From Plazaster borealis (lineage: Eukaryota; Echinodermata; Asteroidea; Forcipulatida; Labidiasteridae), in the NCBI GenBank assembly GCA_021014325.1, contig JAJGQC010000556.1:992001-1056000 (forward strand): DNA of 64,000 nucleotides. Direction: 5' to 3'. Position 1 is the first letter of the stretch. The number at the start of each line of letters is the position of its first letter. Shown here piece by piece: positions 35,871-46,640 of the stretch. The translations under genes and the position numbers were made by a program. The notes below the pieces were generated by a model. The model did not search any database. It saw only the letters and a program-made list of their open reading frames with translations, and was not told the origin of the DNA.

Positions 35871-36064
35871 CGCTGTTCAGCTGCTGCCTGCATACATTTT
35901 TGAGCTCTTGAATTATTTTCCTACAGAGTCACATTCTTGCCATTTTACATCATTTTGGGGTTATGACTACTGAGCATTGAACTGTAAGTACACTTCTGCA
36001 CATATAGAAATGCAAGCAGTGAAAGAAAACTCAGCTAAACATGGCAAAATTAAACTGATATTGC

Positions 36065-36637
36065 TTGCCTCCCTGTACTGCTTGGCAGCCATCTTGTTGT
36101 GCACTGAGCTCTTCACCCACTCTGCATTACCCTTGTAGTACATTGTATAGGGAAACTGTTATTATGGACAAGACAATTAGCTACACAATGGAAAAACTCT
36201 GTGGAATTCGTAATCACTGCCTTAAAAGGAAACTGCCAATGAAAGTGTATGAAAGAATCTGTGATTGGGATATTATTAAGAAACGTAGAGGACGGCGTGC
36301 AGGAACTCACGTACGGCGACAGATTCAGGTTCTACACAACTGCTATCAAACATGTCAACAGAACTATAGGATGGACTTGCGTGGGCCACCTGTGCTTGTC
36401 AAAGTACAAAGACAAAACAAATTTCGTAAGCGCCATGATTTACCAACATTTTTCTTATGCAACTCAAGATCTCTCAACAATAAATTTGATGAGCTACAAT
36501 TGCTTCTTGCAAATGAAAACATTGACATTGCTGCTATAACAGAATATGGTTCAGGTCAGACCTGCCCCGAACTAGTCTCAATTCCTGGTTATACCATGTA
36601 CTCCAAATCAAGGATCAACAAACGAGGAGGGGTATAG
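36065..36637 (+). pseudogene. non-LTR ORF: N-terminal region and start of endonuclease
   Basis: 190-residue frame. Residues from about 120 on read LPTFFLCNSRSLNNKFDELQ and ENIDIAAITEYGSG, the first conserved blocks of APE endonucleases (N-x-R-S-L and the catalytic Glu region). It stops at RGGV; the sequence goes on as IALYVNEEY in a shifted frame at about 36630. Confidence 0.65.
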
Positions 36638-36827
36638 CTCTATATGTCAATGAAGAGTACTATTCGAACAACTACATGTCAATACCCGAGACGATTTGGA
36701 GGTCATGTGGATCAAAGTAAGACCCCAACGCTTACCAAGATCGATATCTCCTGTAATCATCGATGTAGTGTACTAGACCCCTGACAGTCCAGTAGGAGAT
36801 TCTCTACTAGACCATCTTCACGATACA

Positions 36828-37490
36828 ATGGATAGTATCCTCATCAACCATCCACATGCAGGTGTTACAATGATGGGTGACTTCAACCAGCTTGATCTAA
36901 AACCACTTCTCACTGATCCAAACCTCAAGCAGGTTGTTCATAAACCAACCAGAGAAAATCGGACCTTGGACAAAATTCTCACCAACATCTCAAGTCATTA
37001 TAAGAAACCTGTGATATGCTCTCCACTTGGCAGAAGTGATCATAATACTGTCCTTTGGTCACCCATCGAACCATGTAAGATAAAAAATACAACAAAATCA
37101 AGAATCACCAGACCATTGCGTAACTCGGATATTCGCTGTTTTGGTCAATGGATTTGCAAATTTGACTGGTCTCCAGTTCTACAAGAAACTGAACCCAATC
37201 AACAGTGTGAGTTATTCTACAGTGCTTTAAACTGGCATTTGAATCATCACTTTCCGACTCGCACTATCAAACTCCATGTTCAAGACAAACCTTGGATGAC
37301 CCCGGCCATTAAATCACTCATAAGACAACGACAAATGGCATTCCATCAGAATAAACAAAGGACATGGAGACAACTTCGGAAAAAGGTCATCCAATCGATA
37401 AGCTTTGCCAAAAGGACTACTATGTCACACGAGTACAGAGACACAAGACATCTAACCCAGCAGCCTGGTATCGAGAAATTAAAACAATGA
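36828..37490 (+). pseudogene. non-LTR endonuclease C-terminal half
   Basis: Contains GVTMMGDFNQLD and SDHNTVLW, the GDFN and SDH catalytic blocks of APE endonucleases, then a basic linker (HVQDKPWMTPAIKSLIRQRQ) found before the RT domain in CR1/L2-like elements. The linker continues in another frame at 37400-37700 (QKDYYVTRVQRHKTSNPAAW). Confidence 0.7.
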
Positions 37491-37703
37491 CACATGGCCA
37501 TCAGAGTGAAACAGTAATCAATGTGCCAGAAATAGAACCAACTGATACAGTCCAAATAGCAAACCATATCAACAAGCTTCTTGTATCTGTCACAGATGAT
37601 CTTCAGCCAATGAACACTGCTGAACTTCCTGCATACCTCCCAATGGTGTCCCTCCTCCAATTATACAACCATGGGAAGTGTATCATCAACTTAAGCGTAT
37701 TAA

Positions 37704-37936
37704 GTGTGGGAAATCAGGTGGCCCGGACAATGTACCAAGCCGCATTATCAGGAGTTTGCATGTGAATTAAGCACACCACTAGCACATATTTTTAACACAT
37801 CACTTGTCAATGGAGTAGTTCCTGATCTGTGGAAAAGAGCCATTATTGTCCCAATTCCCAAGACGTCTCCAGCTGTGGTAAACAAACTCAGACCAATCGC
37901 ACTAACTGACCATTTCGCAAAGGTATTAGAGGGTTT
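37704..37936 (+). pseudogene. non-LTR RT, N-terminal blocks
   Basis: Reads PLAHIFNTSLVNGVVPDLWK, RAIIVPIPKTSPAVVNKLRP and IALTDHFAKVLE, the first RT blocks. A frame change near 37940 links it to the next reading frame. Confidence 0.7.
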
Positions 37937-39094
37937 GTGGCCAGATGGACCATGCAGGATCTGGAACCAGCCCTGGACAAACATCAGTTCGGCAATCGTA
38001 AAGGACTCTCAACCACACACTATTTAATTGACCTGTTACACACCCTACACCATCACGCAGAGAAAAGCAAAACCTCATCATCATTAATCCTAACTGATTT
38101 CAGCAAAGCCTTCGATCACATAGACCACAATGTTACAGTCAATAAGTTGTTGGCCTTAGGTGTAGAACCCACAATGGTCAAATGGATATGTAACTTTCTT
38201 ACAAATCGACAGCAGTGTGTACATTATAGAGGTGTTTCATCCAGCTGGTGTGATGTAAAAGCTGGTGTCCCGCAGGGAACACGCCTTGGTCCAATTGTGT
38301 TTCTAGCTGTCATCAACAATGCATATGAAAACAGCCGCATACCTTATTGGAAATATGTTGATGACTTAAGTATTGTTGAGACTCGCTTTTCACATGAACA
38401 ATCCGGTATGCAAGAATCTCTTGACTCACTTGTGCAGTGGTCAGAAATAAATAAAATGAAGCTTAACCCCTCAAAATGCTCGTCAATGGAAATTAGCTTC
38501 ATGAGATCCCCTCCCTCGCCTCCAGTTTTCTACATTTATGACCAACCGCTCCACCAATCACAAACAGTCAAGCTCCTTGGATTATACATACAGAATGATC
38601 TCAAATGGGACACTAATGTTAACACAATACTAAAACGTGCAAATGGTCGTTTACACATGATTCGAGTGCTAAAATATCATGGTCTGGTGACTGAGGACCT
38701 ACTCACAATTTATAAGGGATATCTACGGCCTCTTCTGGAATATGCCGTGCCTGTTTGGAATGGTGGACTAACCCAGAATCAAGTGAAACTCCTTGAACGT
38801 GTGCAGAAACGATCTCTTAAGCTCATCCTTGGCACCAGATACATTGACTATGAAAATGCAATTGAAACTCTTGGCCTTACTACATTGTATGATAGACGTA
38901 TTCAGTTATGCGTTAAATTTGCCGATGGATTAATAACAAATCCCAAACTGTCTCATTTAATTCCACCTCCAATTATAAATGGAAGGAATCTGCGTTCATC
39001 AACATGTAGGTCAGTTCCTCAAATGAGGTGTAAAACTAATAGATTCAAACAGAGTGCAATACCTTACCTAATAGATTTAACCAATTCTAGCTAA
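37937..39094 (+). pseudogene. non-LTR reverse transcriptase core and C-terminal domain, open over 385 residues
   Basis: RT palm motifs are intact: SSLILTDFSKAFDHIDHN (first catalytic Asp), AGVPQGTRLGPIVFLAVINN, and YVDDLSIVE (YVDD box, catalytic Asp pair). The thumb region follows with LLGLYIQNDLKWDTNVN, and the C-terminal part has YKGYLRPLLEYAVPVWNGGL. This is the longest intact frame in the window. The element as a whole is inactive because of upstream frame breaks. The clade (L2, CR1, Daphne or similar) needs a phylogeny. Confidence 0.8.
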
Positions 39095-39512
39095 TCCTTT
39101 CAAATTTTCAGGTTGACTGTAAATTTAAGTGATTTTCAGGGCCCTTAGCTTGAATGAAGAATGAGTCCATCAGGCAGGATAGGGTAATATGCATGTGCCA
39201 ATTTTTATGACTTGTTTCTTACAAATTGCCTTCACATTCAGAATGATCTTTTAATTGCTCCATGGATTTTTACTCCCCTTATTGTCCTGTCTTTCCCTTT
39301 GATCACCATTAATGTCCCCTTCTCCCTATTTTGATTAGTGTATTCAGTCTAGTGCCTTTTTATAGTCTCCTTAATTAATTGCTTTGTATTGGTAGTTTTT
39401 TTTGTAATTTTCTAATGAATTTTTAATTGAATTTATGTAAATTTAGACGCAATTCAATCTTCTGATTGTGATGTCTTTTTTATTGTGAAATAATAAATAA
39501 ACCATTTATCTA

Positions 39513-40307
39513 AGGAGGAGATCCATCTGCTTGTGTTCCCCCTGATACCATAGTGACATACTTTGAGGAGTAATCTGTTGTGAGCCACTTGTCCGGCAAG
39601 GGCGTGCAGTTAAAAATAAATACCTATGGTGTCACGATACACAAGAGCGCCCTCTAGCGGCAGGTTGAAAACTGTTCAAAATGGACTTTTTGAAGATGTG
39701 TGTGGTGAAATTTTGTGCAATCACTTCAAAATTTACACATATGTTGATCGTCAGGCAGCCATCATATGTGTGAAGTTTCAAATCAATGACGTCATCGGGG
39801 GTCACTTGACACGGCATTAAAGGTGCCCTTTTTGAAGTCGTATATCTCCCGAAGTATTCGTGCGATCATGTTGAAACTTGGCAAGTCGTTAGATAATGGC
39901 AAGTTCCTGTTAATGATGACGTCATCACACGATTTGTTATGATTTTTTCATTTTTTGCCCCTTTAAGTCAGAAATTGCTAACGGAACGCTTTAATCCAAA
40001 CTCTTTTTTAAACAGGCTTGATATGTCATAACTGATTCGAAAAATATTTGACGTCATCATGACCTCATCATTTCTCAGGTTATGTTATCTTAAAGGTACA
40101 GTTTTACAAGATATATAGACAATGAGTTCGATCTCACAAGGCATTAAATATTGTATTATTAACTTGATTATGTACACACTACAAGACTTTCATATTCACT
40201 TGACTAATTTGAAAAAATTATAAGCGAAACAGCTGTGCATTTGTTCACAAATGCAAACATGTCTAATTATTATTATTTTTATGTTTATTTTGTCTTCTCC
40301 CATATAG
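39513..40307. other. gap with CRE-like palindromes
   Basis: Diverged repeat sequence holding TGACGTCA at 39787, 39917 and 40049, each followed by TC. No gene signal until the GALC exon. Confidence 0.5.
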
Positions 40308-40465
40308 GCAAGACATAAATGCAACTGTAGATGTTATTATTGGAGCCAACACTGGTGCATTCTTGGCTCACAGAATCAAATCAGCTGGATGCCACGTCTG
40401 TAACTCTCTTGGTTTATTCTTCATGGTTTATTCAAATGCGACGTTTTTCGTCTTCAGTAGTATAG
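40308..40465 (+). CDS. GALC: galactocerebrosidase-like exon (lectin domain, part 1)
   Basis: 158-nt exon between CATATAG (acceptor, ends 40307) and GTAAGT (donor, 40466). It encodes VDVIIGANTGAFLAHRIKSA and CNSLGLFFMVYSNATFFVF. In animal GALC the corresponding part of the C-terminal lectin domain has a G-x-F-x-A-x-R block followed by a G-I/L-F-F block and a sugar-acceptor Asn; both are seen here. GALC removes galactose from galactosylceramide and psychosine in the lysosome (GH59 family). The exon ends after one base of a codon, matching the next exon (AT). Two N-A-T sequons are present. No upstream GALC exon is visible in the window. Confidence 0.75.
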
Positions 40466-40544
40466 GTAAGTCAATCGTATGTATTGCCCTACCTTCTAAG
40501 ATCTTAAGATTATTTATTGGCTTAGTTTTGAATTTGATGCAAGT

Positions 40545-40860
40545 ACTTGTGGCGAGTCGTGGCCGGGCGGTGTAACTAATCAAATTCAAAGTCATCAGAG
40601 TGGGGGTTCGAATCCTGGTCGAGACACTTGTGTCCTTGAGCAAGACACTCAACCAGAATTGCTCTCATCAGGAGTTGATGGGTACCTGCGAGAGTAGAGA
40701 TTGTTGATGTGAATAATTAGCAACCAGTTGCACCCAGTCAGCTGCAGGTGCTGCATACTCTTAAGGAGTTAAGATGGTTTCAGGAATGTTTAGGGCTAAT
40801 GAACATTTCCAGGTGCTTTGAGGGGTCTACTTGGCTTGAAAAAGCACATGATCAATATAC
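40545..40860 (+). mobile_element. tRNA-derived SINE with conserved central domain, copy 1
   Basis: The head has a class-II tRNA-like A box (GAGTCGTGGCCGGGCGG) and B box (GGTTCGAATCC), followed by ACACTTGTGTCCTTGAGCAA and GACACTCAACC. This central block resembles, from memory, the conserved domain of V-SINEs and related superfamilies. Sits in GALC intron 1 of this window. Confidence 0.6.
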
Positions 40861-41570
40861 ATTATGATGAATTCACTTTGTTATTTCTTGGTTCAACTTT
40901 TCAGACATGATATTTGTTCCTACTTAAGTCTGTTTTTCGGGGGGGATGCCCTCTGAAAGGTCAGCAATATGGTTATCAAACATTATGAAAAGTATTTAAA
41001 AGCCTATACCATATGTTCATATATGCCAGCTCTTTTATTACTTTGTCCTAGGTCCAAGGGCCAAATATCATGTCTAATTTTTAAAGAGACAAAATGGTTG
41101 CATGTGTAAGTATGAGAGTGAGATTATGGTCAATTACGCTCTACACACTTTCCAGTGTTTATTTTTGTCAGCTTTATGACAGTAGTGAAATTTGAAAAGC
41201 ACAGACTGCAGTTTGATGGAACTCATGGAATTAACCCTTTCATTAACCTTTTATGTTAGTGATAAATTGATCATATGGACACATTACTTGTTAACTAAGT
41301 TTTTGCAAATGGTGACCCCCCCAAAACAGGTCACAATAGCACCCTCAAGAGTCCTTTTTCACATTCTGAAAACTGTGTGGCCGTGCAATTTGTATTTTAC
41401 ATGTAACAACTTTTTTTTGAAGGGATTTAAACCGGTCGCTAGCGAGAGTTAAAGAGTTAAAACAGAAAACGGGAAGCTCACCGCCATTGCTGTTGTCTGT
41501 GGAGCATGAAATAGTGTACCCTCGGCATGCCTGGGCAGTACGCGCAGCCTGCTGCATGCGCTGAACATGG

Positions 41571-41702
41571 GCGTGCTAAAGCTGCGAATCACGCATAGAA
41601 AACTAAACTCGCCATATTTCAGGCACACTATTTTGATGCGCTGTCTACCATTCGTTTTTAGCAAATAACCGGTTTTCAGCGGGTACGCTATTTTAGATGC
41701 CA
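41571..41702. repeat. duplicated intronic block, copy 1
   Basis: TGGGCGTGCTA.AGCTGC, CATAGAAAACTAAACTC, CCATATTTCAGGCA and GCGCTGTCTACCAT recur in the same order at 42597-42726 in the next GALC intron, about 85-90 percent alike by eye. Confidence 0.6.
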
Positions 41703-41812
41703 TAATAGAACACTGTCATGGTTACACGGGTGGTATAGGAAGTTGCCATTCTCTGTTTTATTTCTAAGATGGACACAAATTTATTTGGCATTTTTTTGTA
41801 ATTTCTTTTCAG

Positions 41813-41889
41813 ATCAACAAGGTCTCCTCAGCACTGGTAAAGTCAGTGTTAAACCTGGATCTTGGTTTAATATGCAGCTAGTTATTAAG
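41813..41889 (+). CDS. GALC: galactocerebrosidase-like exon (lectin domain, part 2)
   Basis: 77-nt exon between CTTTTCAG and GTAATT. It encodes QQGLLSTGKVSVKPGSWFNM and QLVIK, parallel to the G-x-V-x-V-x-x-x-x-W-y-x-L-x-L-x-I-K strand pair of the GALC lectin domain. Phase 1 in, phase 0 out, both consistent with the neighbouring exons. Confidence 0.75.
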
Positions 41890-42127
41890 GTAATTTATTC
41901 AGCATCTAGTCAATTGTATGAAGCAACTCATGACATGATGACAGAGGAAACCCTTGGGTCAAAGGTTGAAGGGGGCCAAAGCGTGACATGGTGTTATATC
42001 TCAAAAGATAATGTACTTTCTATATTCTTTGCATGTTTAAGTGGTGGGATAGCTCATATGTTTAATGTATAACTTCAATTTCTCGAATCAGATGTTTTGT
42101 TTTCATATACGATCCAAAACTATCCAT

Positions 42128-42167
42128 CACACTGTAACAGAGACACCGGTGTCCCTGTTACAGTGTG
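42128..42167. repeat. 40-bp near-perfect palindrome
   Basis: Arms CACACTGTAACAG(A)GACACC and GGTGTC(C)CTGTTACAGTGTG differ at a single pair across 20 bp and have no loop, centred on ACCGGT. Confidence 0.85.
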
Positions 42168-42596
42168 AAGTGTGAAACTTGTGACTTGTTTTGCCATAAA
42201 TTAGTAGGTTTTCATTGAAAATTTAAATTTCAAAGGGTAATATGTAAACATCATTGGTATACTGTAATTCAGCTATTTTCAATGAAAACCTTACATTTTG
42301 AGAAATAACACCATGTCCTGCTTTGGCCCCTACTTTATGGAAAAACCCACAATCTTGTAATGCAGTCTGATGGGTAGAACAATTTGTATAAATTTTTATA
42401 GGGAGGAATAGAACATTTAAAATAATAATACTAATGAAAATTTATACTGCACCTAGTTAATTGTAGGATGTAACTCATGACAACAAATTTTGAGAAAAAT
42501 TGGTTGAAAGTGTGTTTCAGTTTGTAGAAAATGTAAAATTTTGCATCGCAGTCCGATGGGTGATTTAGTTTTCATCAATTTTTACAAGGGAGGAAC

Positions 42597-42726
42597 ATGG
42601 GCGTGCTATAGCTGCAGATCATGCATAGAAAACTAAACTCACCATATTTCAGGCAAGCTATTTTGATGCGCTGTCTACCATGCGATTTTGGCAAATATCC
42701 GGTTTTCGGCGGGTACACTGTTTTAC
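42597..42726. repeat. duplicated intronic block, copy 2
   Basis: Partner of 41571-41702. The words TTGGCAAATATCCGGTTTTC and GGCGGGTACACTGTTTTA correspond to the right end of the first copy. Confidence 0.6.
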
Positions 42727-43195
42727 AGTGTTTGTTGTGTTTTTAGTTTGTAGAAAATATAAAATCTTGCATTGCAGTCCGATGTGTGATTTAACTTACA
42801 TCAATTTTTACGAGGGAGGAACATTTTAAAAAATAATACTAATGGAGATTTATAGGCCTACTGCACCAGAACATTCTCCGTCTGCCAAACCACTTTGATC
42901 TCTTTTGGTTAAAAACTAAAGCGTTCTCCCTTACCCGTGGTCTGTTGGCCAAATGCCAATTAAAACACATGATGAGGACCAGTCAAAATTCACCGCAACA
43001 AATGCTGTCTAGTTCAGTGTTGAAAAGCATCCCTATTTAATATAAAGTATGGACAAATTAAAAAGCTGACTGACTCGTGAAATGACAAGCTAACTGGTCA
43101 CTGCTGACCTAGCAAGAATTTACCCTTCCCAAACAATAATTGTTAAACCATATAAAGACATTTTCTTTCTTTTGCTTCTCCGTTTATTATTCCAG

Positions 43196-43339
43196 GACAA
43201 CAAAGCCTCAGGATTTGTTGGACGGAAACTTGTGTTCAGCCTTCAACTTGAGAACGACCTAGTCGCTAATGAATGTTTCGTTGCCATAGGAACTCCGGAG
43301 TATACATGGGCACAATTTGACAATTTTAAACTCGAATAG
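43196..43339 (+). CDS. GALC: galactocerebrosidase-like last exon with stop
   Basis: 144-nt exon after TTCCAG, open for 47 codons and ending in TAG (43337-43339). It reads DNKASGFVGRKLVFSL and ends FVAIGTPEYTWAQFDNFKLE. The A-I-G-T...Q-F-D-N-F closing motif is characteristic of the GALC C-terminus. A MITE begins 29 bp after the stop, so the 3' untranslated region runs into it. An AATAAA at about 43984 is a possible poly(A) signal. Confidence 0.8.
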   Translation, partial: DNKASGFVGRKLVFSLQLENDLVANECFVAIGTPEYTWAQFDNFKLE

Positions 43340-43367
43340 AAGAATAGGCTTCACACACAATAGTTAC

Positions 43368-43765
43368 TTAAAGGGTCTGTATACGCTTGGTAGTTACTCA
43401 TAAAATTAATGGCAATAAAAACTTACTTGGCAAGAACTACAGCGGCTTCTGATAGTAAAAAGCATTTCGAGAATTATTTCACTTTGAAGTAATGTGGTTA
43501 TGGAAAAAGATATCAGTTTTTATCCAAACAAAATTTGAATCTGAGAAGCGTTTCTGTCAGAAACGTTTCTCGGATTGTGTATTCCAATTGCAGATTATTC
43601 TTCCTGCGTGGACATAAACCGCTCCAAATTTTCGGCAATATCTCAAAAACGCTACCACCTTTTGAAAATAAATTTTCACAGGTTAGTTTAATAGTATATA
43701 TCTACAACTATGTAGGATTGAAACAAACAGTGGGTTCCAATTACCAAACGTGAACAATCCCTGTT
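43368..43765. mobile_element. MITE family 1, copy 3
   Basis: TTAAAGGGTCTGTATACGC at the left and the palindrome TCTGAGAAGCGTTTCTGTCA/GAAACGTTTCTCGGATT in the middle. It lies in opposite orientation to copies 1 and 2. The right border is diverged. Confidence 0.6.
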
Positions 43766-44124
43766 CTGGATCCATCTATCATTTAAAAGTTTATTTGCGC
43801 CCTCTATTGACAAGCTCATTCTCAGAATCACACTTTCACAAATTGCCGGCGAAAATTTACGTCTGCATTTTTCACATTTTATGACTATAAGATCCTTCCC
43901 AATCTACTGCCTTCTCAGTTGACGCCTGCGGGAAGCTTGGTCTTTTCACTCCTTGTTCACTGACATCATTCCTCTGTGGCTTGAATAAAACACTGGAGCT
44001 TGGAGGCTATTTCCTGACTCTCATGTCCTTATTTAATGGAGTTTGGCTGGCTGTCTAATTTTGGATTAAAAACAATCTGGATGATGGGGGTGGGGGTATA
44101 AGTGTGATACCTATAATTATCAGG

Positions 44125-44375
44125 TTGGGGGATCAGGTTGGCTCAGTGTATTCTTTCCCTGCTTTTCACCTCTGTGGACCCCGGTTTGAATCCCACCCCA
44201 GACCGGATCCTTGTGGATTGGCTTTTCAGTCCCTACCTGATTGCGTGGGTGTTTTTCCCCATTGGGGTTATTCTCCCACATCTAAAACTGAACATTTCTT
44301 CTCGTTTTCTATTCATCCTTTTGGGGCTATTTGTGCTGTTGGATGTTTTAAATACAATCCCTTGTTAGCTCAGAG
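44125..44375 (+). mobile_element. tRNA-headed SINE, copy 2
   Basis: Shares TTTTCACCTCTGTGGACCCC, TGAATCCCACC, CCCTACCTGATTGCGTGGGT and ACTGAACATTTCTTCTC with the SINE at 2540-2803, in the same order. Confidence 0.65.
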
Positions 44376-44901
44376 ACCCTTTTGCTATAATGTGATTTTG
44401 GTGGTTGTGGTGGTGGAGGAGAGAGGCGCCGATGGCTCAGGCTCAGTGTGCAAGAAGGTAATGAATTCACCAAGGCAGGTACCCTTGTGGTACTCTACAT
44501 AAGGCACCCTGTTTTTATAATTACAATAATATCACTCCATCCCAACGATCAATAACATAAACACTCTCGTGGTTATTCTCCTCGCAGATACACAACATTC
44601 AAATTAAAGATCACTTCAAATAAATGACTTTTTGTAATTGCTTTTCAGAGTGAAATTACACACACCATCATCATTTTTATTGGTTGAGTCTAAAGTTTAT
44701 ACCCTATAATAAAAATAAACAATAATTTTGAATTTGTTTAATGAAATCTGAATGAGCCATTTTAGGGGAGAAGTCAACATTCTAGTGGTTTATAAAGGTA
44801 AACAAATTATTGAATAAATAAATATATTTGGTACTTTTAAACAGTTGTTGTCTGCCTTTGAATTTAAATGTTGAGTGCTTTTAATTAAAATTTTAAAGAT
44901 A

Positions 44902-44968
44902 ATGGCCGGGTCTTATCAACAAAATAACTATTCTGGACAGAATTTAAAACAAGCTTTTCTTCATAATG
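44902..44968 (+). CDS. possible first coding exon, unknown gene
   Basis: An ATG at 44902 opens a frame reading MAGSYQQNNYSGQNLKQAFL, ending at a GTAAGG donor (44969). Polar, Gln/Asn-rich, no domain I know. No partner exon can be tied to it, so this is a weak call. Confidence 0.2.
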
Positions 44969-45110
44969 GTAAGGTTAATGGTGACCATTCAATTCATTAT
45001 AGGCCTAAATCAGGAATATGGGAAGTTATTGCGACGTAATCTTCATAGTCTTACAAGTCTTCATAGCATTATAGTAACACCTTACAAAAGAAAATTATGT
45101 CTTTAAATTT

Positions 45111-45345
45111 CTAAAGTGAGTTCAATCGGGTTGCATGGATGCTGGGCCGGTGTCCCAGGGAAATCTGTTCACCCGGAGATTCTGTCCCCATACGGGAAAT
45201 TAACGTGAGCTGGAGGAGGATAAATCGAAAGAGGGCGCTCTCAAAAGTAGTTTGTACACAGTTCGCCGTATGGGGGGGGGGAGACAGAATCTCCGGGGGG
45301 ACAGAATCTCCTGCCACACCGGGGTGGGATTGAGAAATAAATTGT
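45111..45345. repeat. inverted repeat with GGAGATTCTGTCCCC arms
   Basis: GGAGATTCTGTCCCCATACGG (45176-45196) pairs with CCGTATGGGGGGGGGAGACA..ATCTCC (45258-45293). Similar words (GGAGATTTTGTCCCCATACC) occur at about 7288, suggesting a dispersed family. Confidence 0.55.
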
Positions 45346-45519
45346 ACATACTGGGGTGGCTCAAATAAATGTTGTTACAAATAAAATAAAACAACAGACA
45401 TTATAAAATGACATGTCTAGCTAGCTAGCTAGCTCTATCTGTTCTCTGATTATCACACTAATTGCTTTACATCCCATGCGAAGGGTATAAAAGCAATAAC
45501 AGTTGCAAGTAAAGTGTCA

Positions 45520-45600
45520 GGACCGGGACTCAAACCACTCTCAGAAACACCCGAGCTTGAGTCCGGTGCGCTTGACTGCTCTGCCATGACTCGCCGCACT
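45520..45600 (-). mobile_element. tRNA-Leu-like SINE head, antisense
   Basis: On the minus strand CATGGCAGAGCAGTCAAG, GGACTCAAGCTCGGG and a B-box-like GGTTTGAGTCCCGG reproduce a class-II tRNA-Leu layout with a CAA-type anticodon loop. The T-arm is altered and flanks do not pair, so it is not called a tRNA gene. Confidence 0.5.
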
Positions 45601-45624
45601 AGGAAGCCCACAACACGTCAATGT

Positions 45625-45798
45625 TTGCGATTGGGGCACAAATCGTGAATATTCACGTAAATATTCACGTCAATATTTGCGATTGGGTGCACAAATCGCA
45701 AATATTTACGTCAATATTGACGTCAATATTTGCGATTGGATGCAGAAATAGCAAATATTTACGTAAATATTTGCGTTTGGGGCACAAATCGTGAATTC
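45625..45798. repeat. AATATTnACGT palindromic repeat, left part
   Basis: Repeated AATATTCACGTAAATATT-like words alternating with GCGATTGGG.GCACAAATCG. It resumes at 46163-46300 on the other side of the SINE. Confidence 0.75.
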
Positions 45799-45799
45799 C

Positions 45800-46160
45800 G
45801 TGGCGTGTCGTGGCCGAGCGGATAACTTGAACACCGAACCCAAGCTCTGGTGTTTCTGATCAGCAGAGTGTGGGTTCGAATCCCAGTCGTGACACTTGTG
45901 TCCTTAAGCAAGACACTTAACCACATGCTTCGTCCTTCGGATGGGACGTAAAGCCGTTGGTCCCGTGTACTAGGATTGGTAGTGCACGTAAAAGAACCCA
46001 GAACACTTATCGTGGAAGAGTAGGGTTTAACCCCGGTGTTTCGGGTTCACATTGCAAGCACCCTTATTTACAGGTTTCCTCAGGCTTGCGAGCTACAGTG
46101 ATCAAGTTCACTTGTGAGGCATCCTTGGTTTCATTACCAGAAATATTTAATAATAATAAT
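45800..46160 (+). mobile_element. tRNA-Leu-derived SINE with conserved central domain, copy 2
   Basis: Head: CGTGGCCGAGCGGATAAC, CCCAAGCTCTGGTGTTTC, GGGTTCGAATCCCAG. Centre: ACACTTGTGTCCTTAAGCAA and TTCGGATGGGACGTAAAGCC, GGTCCCGTGTACT. Ends in an AAT-repeat tail at about 46145-46163. The whole unit splits an ACGT-rich repeat, so it is a clear insertion. Confidence 0.7.
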
Positions 46161-46162
46161 AA

Positions 46163-46300
46163 TATTCACGTCAATATTCACGTCAATTTGCAATTGGGGC
46201 ACAATTCTTGAATATTCACGTGAATATTTACGTGAATATTTGCGAATTGGGGCAAAAACCGTGAATATTTACGCAAATATTCACGTAAATATATATGTTT
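46163..46300. repeat. AATATTnACGT palindromic repeat, right part
   Basis: Continuation of 45625-45798: ATTCACGTCAATATTCACG, TGAATATTCACGTGAATATT, GCAAATATTCACGTAAATAT. Confidence 0.7.
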
Positions 46301-46640
46301 GATGTCCCTTTAGGGCCACCATACCTGTGCCAAAAACAGGCACTCTCTGAAATAGTGATATGGCAATAAAAGTACACCAAATCGGCCTTGTCGATGTCCT
46401 CATCAGTTGTTGACAAGTGGCGATATAATAAATGTTTACCTTCTGGAGGGCCTACGCGAACAAATCATGTTTGGAAATGTAATTTATTTGCTTTGCAATG
46501 TAATTTTTCCGTGATTTTGTTTTGTTTTAGGGATTGCCTTCACTTCCGCCCATGGTTTAAGAAAATCAAAAATTTCAGTTTGGCGCCCCTACTATCCGTG
46601 TGGGTCACCTGACTTAATTACCACCTGACGTCTCCGCTGT

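Larger units (their letters stand above)
35871..39512 (+). mobile_element. near-complete non-LTR retrotransposon, frameshifted
   Basis: The order is a short N-terminal region, APE-type endonuclease, reverse transcriptase, C-terminal domain, about 400 bp of 3' untranslated DNA, and the terminal sequence AATAAATAAACCATTTATCT at about 39490-39512. At least four frame changes separate the pieces. A 98-bp antisense copy of the same 3' end lies at 55203-55300. Confidence 0.8.

Noticed and set aside
36113..36310. Minus-strand 65-residue frame
   Set aside because: Opposite strand of the non-LTR element ORF.
45805..45900. Functional tRNA-Leu gene
   Set aside because: The tRNA-like part runs directly into a SINE body with an AAT tail that interrupts another repeat.
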